A DNA stretch of 21,408 nucleotides from CAYMLL01 sp964390645 (GCA_964390645.1 CAYMLL010000114.1:1-21408); one strand, 5' to 3'; positions 1 through 8,896 are shown, numbered from the stretch's first letter. Numbers and translations: made by a program. The notes: a model not told the origin generated them from the letters alone.

Positions 1-126
1 TGCGGATCGATTTCAACAGGGCTCCAGACTCTCCCTCGTCAGGAGTCGAAGGTCTCGACGCGCGGCTGATGAGCTCGCTGCGCCCCGTACTGCTTCACGA
101 GACAAGGTCACGAGATCCGGCCGACG
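1..126. other. Window edge, no assignable gene
   Basis: This short stretch lies downstream of the D-Ala-D-Ala ligase stop. One plus-strand frame stays open from the left edge to a stop near 191 and could be the tail of a gene cut by the window. Its codon use is not clearly coding and it would overlap the end of the ligase gene, so I do not call it. No hairpin followed by a T run was seen. Confidence 0.4.
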
Positions 127-1266
127 TCACGGCACGCCCACGCTATCGCGCGCCTCTTCACGGTGCAAGGCGTGTGCCACAAGATCCCTGAACAGCCGTT
201 CGAGCGGGATTCCGGCCTCCTTCGCCGACTGCGGGATCAGCGATGCGTCGGTCATCCCGGGAAGTGTGTTGATCTCGAGCACGACCGGCTCGCCGTCGTC
301 GGTCAGAAAGAGATCGACGCGTGACAGGGGCGCGCTCTGCAAGAGCGTATGAACCAGCAGGGCAGTCCGCTCGACGACTTGCGTCTGCGCCTCATCGAGG
401 GGTGCCGGACAGATCTCCTCCGTCGCGCCCGGTGTGTACTTCGCCTCGTAGTCAAAGACCTCGCTGCACCGTGGACGGATCTCGATCGGGGGCAAGGTCC
501 GAGCCGGACCGTCCGTCTCGAGCACACCGCAGGTCAGCTCACGCCCCGCGACGAAACTCTCGACGAGAAAGCCCGACCCGGGAAGCTCCCGGAGCGGACG
601 CCAGAGATCGTCACCGGCCTCGGCAGCTCGAGCGACGAACGCGTCCGCGGTCTTGAAGACCTCCACGCCGACGGACGAGCCGAGACAGTTCGGCTTGACG
701 ATCCACGGAAGCGGCAGGACATCCAGGGTCTCCTCGGCCCATCGCGGCCACTCGAGCCTGCGGTCGCCTCCTCGGCACGGCAGATCGACGCCGGCCGGCG
801 TACGGATGCCCGCCGCCTCGAGCACCCGCTTCGTCAGACGCTTGTCCATCGTCACCGCAGCAGACGCGACGTCGGGCCCGGTAAACGGCAAGCCCACGAA
901 TCGCAGCAGCCCCTGGATCGTACCGTCCTCGCCTCCGGGCCCGTGCAGGGCGTTGAAGACGACGTCGACGCCCTCCTGCTTCAGACGCGCCAGAGCATCG
1001 AGCGCGCTTTGCTTCTCCCCGTGAAACCACTCCTCGCTGCCCGTCGACAGATCCTCGCCGACGAAACCGCAGGCGGGCTCCCAGGCTCCGTCGGGATGGA
1101 TTTTCACGGGCTTCACCCGGTACAAGCACGGAGTCTGCGAGTCCGTGGCCTCGTCCAGACCCACGAGATGCCGCACCACGCATGCTCCCGTCAGCATCGA
1201 CACCTGCCGCTCGCCACAGGTGCCCCCCATGACGACCGCCACCGCGGTCGTCGCACTCTGCTTCAT
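127..1266 (-). CDS. ddl: D-alanine--D-alanine ligase
   Basis: This 379-residue cytoplasmic ATP-grasp enzyme joins two D-alanines to make the dipeptide that ends the peptidoglycan stem. The family signatures are in order: MGGTCGERQVS at 13-23 (N-terminal substrate loop), HGPGGEDG at 108-115, the MDKR segment at 140-143, KPNCLGSSVGV at 191-201 (ATP-grasp lysine and serine loop), YEAKYTPG at 273-280 (omega-loop region), SRVDLF near 315 and EINTLPGMT at 331-339 (metal-binding Glu and Asn). The start is supported by a Shine-Dalgarno-like AGAGGTGA about five bases upstream (1271-1278). It lies 51 bases downstream of the polyprenyl synthase on the same strand, so the two are probably co-transcribed, linking peptidoglycan and isoprenoid lipid-carrier supply. 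It is at the long end of the family's range (about 300-370). I see no change in a key residue. Confidence 0.96.
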   Translation of the reverse strand: MKQSATTAVAVVMGGTCGERQVSMLTGACVVRHLVGLDEATDSQTPCLYRVKPVKIHPDGAWEPACGFVGEDLSTGSEEWFHGEKQSALDALARLKQEGVDVVFNALHGPGGEDGTIQGLLRFVGLPFTGPDVASAAVTMDKRLTKRVLEAAGIRTPAGVDLPCRGGDRRLEWPRWAEETLDVLPLPWIVKPNCLGSSVGVEVFKTADAFVARAAEAGDDLWRPLRELPGSGFLVESFVAGRELTCGVLETDGPARTLPPIEIRPRCSEVFDYEAKYTPGATEEICPAPLDEAQTQVVERTALLVHTLLQSAPLSRVDLFLTDDGEPVVLEINTLPGMTDASLIPQSAKEAGIPLERLFRDLVAHALHREEARDSVGVP

Positions 1267-1317
1267 CTCTTCACCTCTCGTCCCGGCCGTGTCGCTCGAC
1301 GAACGGGCGCGGCGGAG

Positions 1318-2316
1318 TCAGAACTTCCGCTGGACAACAAAGCGGATCATCTCCCGGAAGCCACTCTTGCCGTCCTCCCCGAACGGCAGCTCCTCGAGCA
1401 CGCTCTCGGAGCGGGCCGCGAGCCGCTCGGCCTCTGCCTGGGCGAACTCCAGCACGCCTTCCTTCTGGTAGTAGCCGATCGTCCAGTCGATATCCTCGGC
1501 GGAGGTCTCCTCGCGCGGCGCGCGCACGACATCCACCAGGCGGCGTCGATCCTCGGACGACCCGCACTCGGCCGACAGCGCGTAGGCGTAGCAGATGCTC
1601 GGCTTGCCCTCGCGAATATCGCACCCGACCTCGCCTCCACGGCCCTTGCCTTCCGTCAGGTCGATGAGATCGTCCTTGATCTGGAAGGCCGGCCCGAGAC
1701 AGCGCCCGAGTTCCCAGAGCGGCTCGAGCTGGTCGTCCGCGGCACCGGCGACGGTGGCGCCGCCAACCCACGGAAGCGCGAGGTAGTACGCCGTCTTGTG
1801 GGTGACGATGTGAAAGTACGTGTCGAGGTCCACCTCCGTGTTGCCACGAAGGTTGATGTCGAGAGCCTGCCCCTGAACCGTGCGCTGAAAGGTCAGCGAG
1901 AACTGCTGGGCCAGCCGCAGCTTCACCTCACTCGAGAGCGGCGACTCGAGGATGAGACGATAGGCGCGGCAGATCATGAAGTCGGCGACGTTGAGGGCGT
2001 TGGGAACGCCGATCTTCGCCCACAAGGTCGGCAGATCGCGCCGAACCGTATCGCCGTCCTCGATGTCGTCGTGGACAAGCAGGAAGTTGTGCAGGATCTC
2101 GGTGCCCATCGCGAAGGGCAGGGCGTCGGAAGGATTGCCCCCGAGAGCCTCGCACGCCATCAGGCAGAGAGCCGGGCGCAGGCGCTTGCCGCCGGTCGAA
2201 AACTGGTAGTCCACCCCCTCGGAGATGAACTCGTAGGACTTGCGGGAGTTCTGAGCCTGAAAGAACTCCTCCAGGGCGCTCACATGGCGCTGGACGTCTG
2301 CGGGCATGTCGGACAT
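1318..2316 (-). CDS. Polyprenyl (isoprenyl) diphosphate synthase
   Basis: This 332-residue, all-alpha trans-prenyltransferase condenses isopentenyl diphosphate onto an allylic diphosphate. Both aspartate-rich motifs are intact: DDIED at 83-87 (first, in HDDIEDGD) and DDLID at 215-219 (second, in FQIKDDLID). GGKRLRP at 42-48, the KTA triplet at 174-176 and the GCDIREGKPS segment at 231-240 also fit. Chain length (farnesyl, geranylgeranyl or longer) cannot be decided from the residues before the first motif, so I give no gene symbol. The ATG has no Shine-Dalgarno, but a near-consensus promoter ends nine bases upstream, so the message is probably leaderless. It is the first gene of a likely pair with ddl. 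A second ATG three codons in (2307) is an alternative start. Confidence 0.93.
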   Translation of the reverse strand: MSDMPADVQRHVSALEEFFQAQNSRKSYEFISEGVDYQFSTGGKRLRPALCLMACEALGGNPSDALPFAMGTEILHNFLLVHDDIEDGDTVRRDLPTLWAKIGVPNALNVADFMICRAYRLILESPLSSEVKLRLAQQFSLTFQRTVQGQALDINLRGNTEVDLDTYFHIVTHKTAYYLALPWVGGATVAGAADDQLEPLWELGRCLGPAFQIKDDLIDLTEGKGRGGEVGCDIREGKPSICYAYALSAECGSSEDRRRLVDVVRAPREETSAEDIDWTIGYYQKEGVLEFAQAEAERLAARSESVLEELPFGEDGKSGFREMIRFVVQRKF

Positions 2317-2325
2317 GGAGGCCCC

Positions 2326-2353
2326 ATTGTAGGTCCGTCCCCGGGCCTGTCAA
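2326..2353 (-). promoter_or_regulatory. Consensus sigma70-type promoter of the prenyl synthase-ddl operon
   Basis: On the minus strand, TTGACA (2348-2353) is followed after 16 bases by TACAAT (2326-2331). Only nine bases then separate the -10 from the ATG at 2316. The transcript would start within two or three bases of the start codon, which agrees with the missing ribosome binding site. Confidence 0.75.
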
Positions 2354-2401
2354 CGCGACTGGAATCCCGCGCCGGAGCCACAACCCCTTGCGGCATCTAT
2401 G

Positions 2402-2429
2402 TTGACACCCCACCCCAGGGGCTTAGAAT
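2402..2429 (+). promoter_or_regulatory. Consensus sigma70-type promoter of the secreted cohesin/dockerin-like gene
   Basis: TTGACA at 2402-2407 and TAGAAT at 2424-2429 are separated by 16 bases. The promoter reads rightward, away from the prenyl synthase promoter 49 bases to its left, forming a divergent pair. The predicted transcript start is near 2436, leaving a leader of about 95 to 340 bases depending on which start codon the gene uses. Confidence 0.7.
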
Positions 2430-2529
2430 GGCCTTGAATCGGCCTTGTACTCTGGGTGGGTTCCAGACAGATCGCCAGACTTCACCGGCGATTCCGGACT
2501 CGTCCCGTAACGCAGGGTCGGTCCGCCGG

Positions 2530-4230
2530 ATGGACTCAATCGCGGGTTTCCCGGCGCGCACATCGACGGCTCGCTCTGTTTCGATCCGTCAAGCCCACGG
2601 AAAACTTCTCCTGACGCACGAACTCCGCCTCGGGCGGGTCCGATCACCAAGGTCGCTCTCGTTGCTCCGCATCTGCGCACCCATTCCATGGGAATCAACG
2701 CACCCGCGACGCGGTCGCGGAAGGTGCTCGAACGGCGGCTCCTACCACGTCGGGCCACGCGGAACTGGCAGGAGCCTTCTGCGGCTTCTGGCAGCCGCGG
2801 TCTTTCTTGCTCTGACGATCGGGAGCCACGCGTCTGCGCAAGAGCCTGGTAACGAAGCGATCGGCGGACTCTCCGGGAACTTCCCGTTCAGCGGAACGAC
2901 GCCGGGGCTGGTGATCGACGAGACGCGGTGGGTCTGGGAAGGCGACCCGGAATCCAGGCGCGTACGCGTTCCCGTTCGTCTCTTCGCCGACGACAAGGTC
3001 GACTTCGTCCAGTTCTCGGTCGACTTCGACGACGAGTGGCTGGAGTACGGCGACGTCGAGCGTGCGTCGACCCGCTGGCTCCTCTCCTCGCGAACTCCGG
3101 TTTTCCACGACGCGAGCGAGAGCCTTCTGCGCGGCGCTCTGTATCGACGTGGCAGCTCCGACCACCCGCCGCCGGACGAAGGCGAGCACATCTTCGACCT
3201 GATCTTCGAGGTCCGCGTCGAGGACTTCGTCGCAGATACCTACCGCTTCCATACCCCGCTCACCTTCACCGTTCACGACCCCCGTTCTCTGACGATGAAC
3301 CCGCTGGAGGAGACCTTTCTCGGCGGCCTCCAAGGCAACGAGGAGAACGGTTCGGTCGCCCCCTTCCCGTCGATCCTCGTGGACGGTGGTATCGATATCT
3401 ACTACGCGGATGGCCTCGAGATCGGTCGTGGAAGTCTCACCCGGCGTGCGCAGAAACTGACGCTGCCGGTCTTCGCCACTCTCATCGGCACCACGCGAGG
3501 CGAACAGGACCACACGCTAACCATCGGGGTCGACTACGACGAGCTGATTCTGCGCACGAGCCGTGTCCGAGAAGTCGGCCGAGTCGACGGTGAGAACGGC
3601 GAGCCCCGCGACCTCGATGTGACGCCGCGAGCCGGCGGGCGGGGTCTGCGGTTCACGGTGTCGATCCCCGTCACCGGCCCCGACGCCGGTGAACCGACCC
3701 CTGTGCTGCGCAAGCACGTCGCGGACATCGAGTTCGACTTCCTGGGTGGCACCGCGACTGGAGGGCTACCGGTTGGTGCGACCCTGTCGATCCGGCCGAC
3801 CTTCGAGAACGCCGGTCAGCGAGAGGCTCCGGGTGTCTCGCTTCCCGGTCAGCTACGGATCTTGCCCCCTTGGTTCGTCAGGGGCAACGTCGACAGCTCG
3901 ATCCACGGCGACGACAGCGCGTTCCCGGACGGCGCGCTCCTTGACGACGCCAGCGCGAGAGCCGACACCGCGCGCCTCCAGCCGCGCCTGCGAGACGGCC
4001 TCGCGATCCTCGAGTTCCTCTTCGACAGCTCCAGACCGGCTCCCCGATGCCTCGAGGCCGCTGACGTCAACGGTGACGGCCAGGTCGGGCTCGACGACTC
4101 GGTGTTGATGCTCAACTACCTCTACAACGGCGGCCAGGAGCCCGTCGCGCCCTTCCCCACCGCCGGCGTCTCACCGGTCGGCAGCCGGCTCGGTTGCGAG
4201 CGGCCGTTGCCGGTCTTCCAGCGACGCTAA
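2530..4230 (+). CDS. Secreted protein with cohesin-like beta domains and dockerin-like C-terminus
   Basis: A Sec signal peptide is plain: positive residues, then LLAAAVFLALTIG, then ASA before Gln at 2839. The mature part has two beta-rich stretches resembling cohesin-type modules: VRVPVRLF...VQFSVDFD in the first and KLTLPVFA...LTIGVDYD in the second. The C-terminus carries an EF-hand loop (DVNGDGQVGLDD) followed by LMLNYLYNGG, the dockerin-like repeat common in exported planctomycete proteins. Such proteins are thought to take part in extracellular or cell-surface assembly; no catalytic domain is visible. I report the only in-frame ATG after the promoter, but this puts 103 residues before the cleavage site, which is unlikely. 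TTG at 2662 (AAGG nine bases upstream) or CTG at 2779 (AGGAG four bases upstream, giving an ideal short signal peptide) may be the true start. The reading frame stays open far upstream, but only as a shadow of the two minus-strand genes. Confidence 0.8.
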   Translation: MDSIAGFPARTSTARSVSIRQAHGKLLLTHELRLGRVRSPRSLSLLRICAPIPWESTHPRRGRGRCSNGGSYHVGPRGTGRSLLRLLAAAVFLALTIGSHASAQEPGNEAIGGLSGNFPFSGTTPGLVIDETRWVWEGDPESRRVRVPVRLFADDKVDFVQFSVDFDDEWLEYGDVERASTRWLLSSRTPVFHDASESLLRGALYRRGSSDHPPPDEGEHIFDLIFEVRVEDFVADTYRFHTPLTFTVHDPRSLTMNPLEETFLGGLQGNEENGSVAPFPSILVDGGIDIYYADGLEIGRGSLTRRAQKLTLPVFATLIGTTRGEQDHTLTIGVDYDELILRTSRVREVGRVDGENGEPRDLDVTPRAGGRGLRFTVSIPVTGPDAGEPTPVLRKHVADIEFDFLGGTATGGLPVGATLSIRPTFENAGQREAPGVSLPGQLRILPPWFVRGNVDSSIHGDDSAFPDGALLDDASARADTARLQPRLRDGLAILEFLFDSSRPAPRCLEAADVNGDGQVGLDDSVLMLNYLYNGGQEPVAPFPTAGVSPVGSRLGCERPLPVFQRR

Positions 4231-4521
4231 CCCGCCACCCCCGACTTGCTCGACTTTCGTCGCGACCGGCCTTGTAGATCCGGGCCCGGCAAGGAAGTGA
4301 CAGCGTTCCGATCGTGAGCGGTCTCTCGACACGCGGCGATTCGGAGCGTCGACACGGCGGCAACGCAGCAGGAAAGCCGTGGGCCTCGTGGACTGGCAGC
4401 CTCCGGACGGCTCCCCGGACCCCGAGGAAGCACCGAATCAGCGCCCCCGGCGGCCGACTGCGAACAGATCACCGCTACCTGCGAGCAGATCACCGCGGGG
4501 CAGTTCAGGAATCGACGCGGA
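4231..4521. other. Gap between convergent genes
   Basis: No gene is convincing in these 291 bases, where the secreted protein gene and dapB converge. It contains a GC-only palindrome (CCGGGCCCGG, 4280-4289) flanked by CCTTG and CAAGG, but no T run that would make it a standard terminator. It also holds the direct repeat listed separately. Confidence 0.5.
4458..4496. repeat. Two 18-base direct repeats with a 21-base period
   Basis: CTGCGAACAGATCACCGC at 4458-4475 and CTGCGAGCAGATCACCGC at 4479-4496 match at 17 of 18 positions. The period of 21 bases is two helical turns, so any protein bound to both would sit on one face of the DNA. The copies lie just beyond the 3' end of dapB. Confidence 0.7.
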
Positions 4522-5298
4522 CTACAGGTCCAGGATCTGATCCAGCCCGTAGTACAGCCGGCCCAGACCGACGACCTTGCGAACAGCGAGGAGCACGCCC
4601 GGCATGAAGGAGGCGCGAGAGATCGAGTCGTGGCGAATCGTCAGAATCTGACCGGGGCCACCGAAGATGACCTCCTCGTGGGCGACGAAGCCCGGAAGGC
4701 GGACGCTGTGAATCGGGATCCCGAGGTGACGGCCGCCGCGGGCCCCGGGGACGGTCTCCTGCTCGTCGACCCCCGATCCCCCCGATCGGCCGCCGGGCCC
4801 GGAACCCTCCCCGTGGGCAGCGTCGAGGCTCGAACGGATGAGCTCGAGCGTCTTGATCGCCGTACCCGAAGGCGCGTCTACCTTCTGGTCGTGGTGGAGT
4901 TCGACAACCTCGACGTCGGGCAGGTGCCTCGCGGCCTCGGCCGCGAACTTCATCAGAAGCACCGCACCGACGGCGAAGTTCGGCGCGATCAGACCGCCTC
5001 GTCCGAGCTCCGCAGAACGCGATTGCAGCGTGGCGATCTCGTCCGTCCGGAAGCCGGTCGTGCCGACGACGGGACAGGCTCCCGCCTCGAGAATTGTGCG
5101 CGTGTTCTCGACCGCGCTGGCCGGCACGGTGAAATCGACGACGACCCTCGCACCGCAGCGCTCGATCTCGGCCGCCAAATCGTCGCCGAGGTCGGTCTGC
5201 GCGACCAGGTCGAGGTCCTCCGCCGCGGTCACCGCCGCGACGACCTCGCGACCCATGCGACCGCGCGCGCCGCTGACGAGAACGGGGAGATTCGCCAT
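4522..5298 (-). CDS. dapB: 4-hydroxy-tetrahydrodipicolinate reductase
   Basis: This 258-residue cytoplasmic NAD(P)H-dependent reductase acts after DapA in the diaminopimelate route to lysine and peptidoglycan cross-links. The Rossmann glycine motif GARGRMG is at 10-16, VVGTTG at 77-82, APNFAVG at 105-111, and the catalytic segment ELHHDQKVDAPSGT at 133-146 with its two histidines, lysine and DAPSGT. The C-terminal YYGLDQILDL is also typical. I chose the ATG at 5298 because the nucleotide-binding strand follows directly, as in known DapB proteins. An in-frame ATG at 5313 and a GTG at 5355 are possible but none has a good Shine-Dalgarno. A glycine-rich loop (164-176) lengthens the tetramerisation domain slightly. 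No dapA or other lysine-synthesis gene is next to it. Confidence 0.95.
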   Translation of the reverse strand: MANLPVLVSGARGRMGREVVAAVTAAEDLDLVAQTDLGDDLAAEIERCGARVVVDFTVPASAVENTRTILEAGACPVVGTTGFRTDEIATLQSRSAELGRGGLIAPNFAVGAVLLMKFAAEAARHLPDVEVVELHHDQKVDAPSGTAIKTLELIRSSLDAAHGEGSGPGGRSGGSGVDEQETVPGARGGRHLGIPIHSVRLPGFVAHEEVIFGGPGQILTIRHDSISRASFMPGVLLAVRKVVGLGRLYYGLDQILDL

Positions 5299-5422
5299 GC
5301 TTGTCGAGTCCATTCTGAGAGGAAACGCCGCCCCGCCGGGGCCGCAGGATCGCACGGAGGCCAGCCAGAATAGGCCAAAGCCCCCCCACCTCGCAAGGAG
5401 CGACCCCGGCAGGTGGCGTGGC

Positions 5423-6208
5423 TCAGGGCGCCGCCTTCGGCCCCCCGGCCGAGCGCTTGCGAATCGCCCCCTGGCGCCTCCCCGATGCCTTCTCGGGCAC
5501 CGGTCGCTCGACCTTGACCTTGCCGCTCGGATCGACGAAGCGCAGGTTGGCGACCGCGGCGACCGAACCGGCGCCGAGCGTCACGCGCAGCTTCGTTCCG
5601 GTTGCGAAGATCTCGAGCTCGATGCTCAGCGCGTCGAGGGGCTTCTCGCGCTGCGATGGCGCGAGCCGCAAGCGCGCACGCAACTCGACCGGCGGGGCTT
5701 CCGTCTTCGCAGCCGTCTTCGCGGGTCGCTTCCCGTGTTTCTTCAGGGGCTTCTTCGTTTGCGCGGCCTGCTTCGTTCTCGCGGCCTTCTTCGTGCTCGG
5801 GGCCTTCTTCTTTCTCCCTGCCGTCTTCGCAGCCGTCTTCCCAGCCGTCTTCGATCGTCCCGACGTCACCGACGAGATGACGAGGAAATGCTCCTCACCG
5901 GACTTCCCCTCGACACGCGCGACGTAGTTCCCGGCCGCGAGCACCCGTCGACCGTAGCCGAGCGGGATCGTCGTCGACATCGTCGCATCGAGCCCACGGA
6001 TCAGGCTCTCGGCTCGCGCCGTCGTCCGGCGCCCCTGCGGCATTCGTTGAGGGAGATAGGACAGGCGCACTCCGGCAGCGCTGACGGAAGTCCGCCTCGT
6101 CGGTTTGCGTACCGAGCGAGACTTCGGATCGTCGGTCTTCCCGGCGTCCGCCGTGACGGGAAACGCGGTCAGAAAGGCCAGCAGGGTCGCGGGGAGAGTC
6201 CGTTTCAT
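5423..6208 (-). CDS. Exported protein, DUF2911-like, with histone-like Lys/Ala-rich insert
   Basis: A 261-residue protein with a Sec signal peptide (MKRTLPATLLAFLTAFPVTADA). The ATG at 6208 is fixed by AGGAGG nine bases upstream and by the signal peptide. Residues 41-113 contain a segment ending in VLAAGNYVARVEGK...FLVI, and residues 175-222 contain EKPLDALSIELE...GTKLRVTLG. These look like the two halves of a DUF2911-type beta domain, a family of unknown function; this is my reading by eye and uncertain. Between them, about residues 117-169, is a lysine/alanine/threonine-rich stretch with KTAAKT-like units resembling histone H1 tails. A second basic tail (226-261) follows. The gene lies upstream of dapB on the same strand with a 124-base gap; no functional link is evident. 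It may bind anionic polymers at the cell surface, but that is only inference. Confidence 0.8.
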   Translation of the reverse strand: MKRTLPATLLAFLTAFPVTADAGKTDDPKSRSVRKPTRRTSVSAAGVRLSYLPQRMPQGRRTTARAESLIRGLDATMSTTIPLGYGRRVLAAGNYVARVEGKSGEEHFLVISSVTSGRSKTAGKTAAKTAGRKKKAPSTKKAARTKQAAQTKKPLKKHGKRPAKTAAKTEAPPVELRARLRLAPSQREKPLDALSIELEIFATGTKLRVTLGAGSVAAVANLRFVDPSGKVKVERPVPEKASGRRQGAIRKRSAGGPKAAP

Positions 6209-6814
6209 CGTCTCTTGCCTCCTCTGGGGTTCATCCTGGTTCCGGGTGGCGGCGCGATACGCATCCTGCGCGTCGCGGAGCAACACAGAGACGCGGATCC
6301 GACGCCCCACACCCGTCCGCCGCCGCCCTCATACTCCGCCGCGGTCCTCGGGCCGTTCTTCCCTCGGTTAACGCGTGACAATGAAAGCCGGTCGAGCACG
6401 AGACGCCGAACCCTCCGTCCCTCGTGGTTGTGAGTGTTCTCCTATCTCGATCTGTCCCGTGGCCACGCGCCCGCAAGCGCGCCCTCTGCCGGTCGTGAGA
6501 CACGCCGCGTCGGGTTTCCGGACCCCGGGATCGGTGTTCACCTCCTTTCGAGGTCGTGGTGGATCGGTACCGCAATAGCGAGTCGCCGTGCCGCGGTGCG
6601 AGAGGTCCGACGGTATGGAGAGCTGCGGTCACCGCCACGAAGCGGCCCTCCACCAGTCAGTCCCGTGCACAGCCCGGCGCGAGACGGAACCGCCTCCACA
6701 TGCAAACGCGGGGCCCCGGTCGGACTGATTTCTCAAGTCCCTGTGCGCGCCCGGCTTGCCGAGAAGCACCGGACGCGCCACACGACGAAACGTCCAGAAG
6801 TGTCCGCTCGCAAA

Positions 6815-6829
6815 CGGACGATTCGTCCG
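6815..6829. repeat. Perfect inverted repeat upstream of mazG
   Basis: CGGACGA and TCGTCCG flank a single T, giving a perfect 7+1+7 palindrome about 85 bases before the mazG -10 element. A further GTCCG at 6802 pairs with the same CGGAC arm. The position would suit a regulator site, but no regulator gene is adjacent. Confidence 0.45.
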
Positions 6830-6910
6830 CCTGCGATTCACCGACCCTGCGCTGGAAGCGTCGACGAAGCTTCCGCACGAGCTCCCTCGGTGGTCGCGCT
6901 GCGGCGTCGC

Positions 6911-6919
6911 TGGTAGAAT
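6911..6919 (+). promoter_or_regulatory. Extended -10 promoter of mazG-moxR
   Basis: TGGTAGAAT fits an extended -10 element (TGN plus TAGAAT at 6914-6919). No good -35 is visible 16-18 bases upstream, which an extended -10 can compensate for. Eight bases separate it from the ATG at 6928 and there is no Shine-Dalgarno, so the mRNA is probably leaderless. Confidence 0.6.
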
Positions 6920-6927
6920 CTCCCGCC

Positions 6928-7745
6928 ATGGAACGAACGACCCGAGCGCTCGGCGAGCTCCTGGAAGTCGTCACCGCGCTGCGTGCGCCGGATGGCTGTC
7001 CGTGGGACCGTAAACAGACTCTCGCCGACATGAGTCGCTATATTCTGGAGGAGGTCTGCGAGGTTCAGGACGCGATCGCCGACTCCGACGGCCTGCCGAC
7101 CGAGGCGGTCTGCGAAGAGCTCGGCGACGTGCTGATGAACGTTTTTCTCTCGAGCGTCATCGCGGCCGAGACCGATGCGTTCTCGCTGGCGGACGTCGCC
7201 GACGGTATTCGTGAGAAGCTCGTGCGACGTCACCCGCACGTCTTCGGCGACGTCAAGGTCGACGATGTCGACGGTGTGCTCGAGCAATGGAACGCGATCA
7301 AGGCCGAGGAGAAACGGCACAGAGAAGACGGCAACCCCGCCGGACGAGCTTCACCATCGCTGCTCGACGACGTTCCACGCGGCCTGCCGCCCCTCGCCCG
7401 CGCCTACGAGGCGACACGCAAGGCGGCAGGGGTCGGCTTCGACGCCGCCGACCCAGACGGGTTTATCGACAAGCTCGAGGAGGAGATCGGCGAGTTGCGA
7501 GAGCTGCTGGAATGCGACGGTGATCGTGCGGACGCAGCACGCGTGCAGGAGGAGCTCGGCGACGTCCTCTTCTCGGCCGTGAACCTGTGCAGGAAGCTCG
7601 ATCATCGACCCGACGATGCTCTGCGGCGGTCCACCCGCAAGTTCTCGGACAGATTCCGAGAAATCGAGCGCCGTCTCGGCGACCTGCATGGCGCCACTCT
7701 CGAACAGATGGACGCTGTCTGGAATGACCTGAGATCGAGGAGAAA

Positions 7746-7749
<4 letters not shown>
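6928..7749 (+). CDS. mazG: Nucleoside triphosphate pyrophosphohydrolase MazG
   Basis: A 273-residue, all-alpha enzyme that hydrolyses nucleoside triphosphates to monophosphates and pyrophosphate, used to clean nucleotide pools and to temper stress signalling. It has the classic tandem arrangement. The first MazG unit has CPWDRKQT at 24-31, LEEVCEVQDA at 40-49 and EELGDVL at 63-69. The second has LEEEIGELREL at 183-193 and EELGDVLFSAVNL at 208-220, each with the metal-binding EExxE plus ExxD pattern. RRHPHVFG at 100-107 is also characteristic, and the length matches the usual 260-275. The start codon follows the NGCPW-like segment's normal distance and lies eight bases after the -10 element. 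Its last codon overlaps the moxR start (ATGA), so the two are translated from one message. Confidence 0.95.
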
Positions 7750-8837
<1,088 letters not shown>

Positions 8838-8896
8838 TCACCGGAAGGCGAGCGACGCCCGAGGAAGCCGGCAGGAAGAATCGACGGAAGGCAGGC

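Larger units (their letters stand above)
6209..6927. other. 719-base intergenic region between divergent genes
   Basis: I find no convincing gene here. Open frames exist on both strands but lack ribosome binding sites and recognisable protein, as expected by chance at this GC content. Notable items are an isolated perfect Shine-Dalgarno complement (6538-6548), an inverted repeat (6815-6829) and the mazG promoter at the right end. A small RNA cannot be excluded. Confidence 0.5.

Noticed and set aside
349..2529. Long plus-strand open frame running into the secreted protein frame
   Set aside because: It is antisense to the ligase and prenyl synthase genes, which have all family motifs. The frame is open only because of high GC content and shares its phase with the true downstream gene.
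2688..2820. ATG at 2688 as start of the secreted protein
   Set aside because: It is out of frame with the signal peptide and mature protein.
4271..4295. Terminator after the secreted protein gene
   Set aside because: CCTTG/CAAGG and the inner CCGGGCCCGG can fold, but no T run follows on either strand.
5699..5856. CRISPR-like or tandem repeat signal
   Set aside because: Repeated GCCGTCTTC units encode the Lys/Ala-rich tract of the exported protein; there are no spacers of fixed length.
4838..6433. 531-codon plus-strand open frame
   Set aside because: It is the antisense shadow of dapB and the exported lysine-rich protein; the translation is low-complexity Arg/Ser/Pro with no family.
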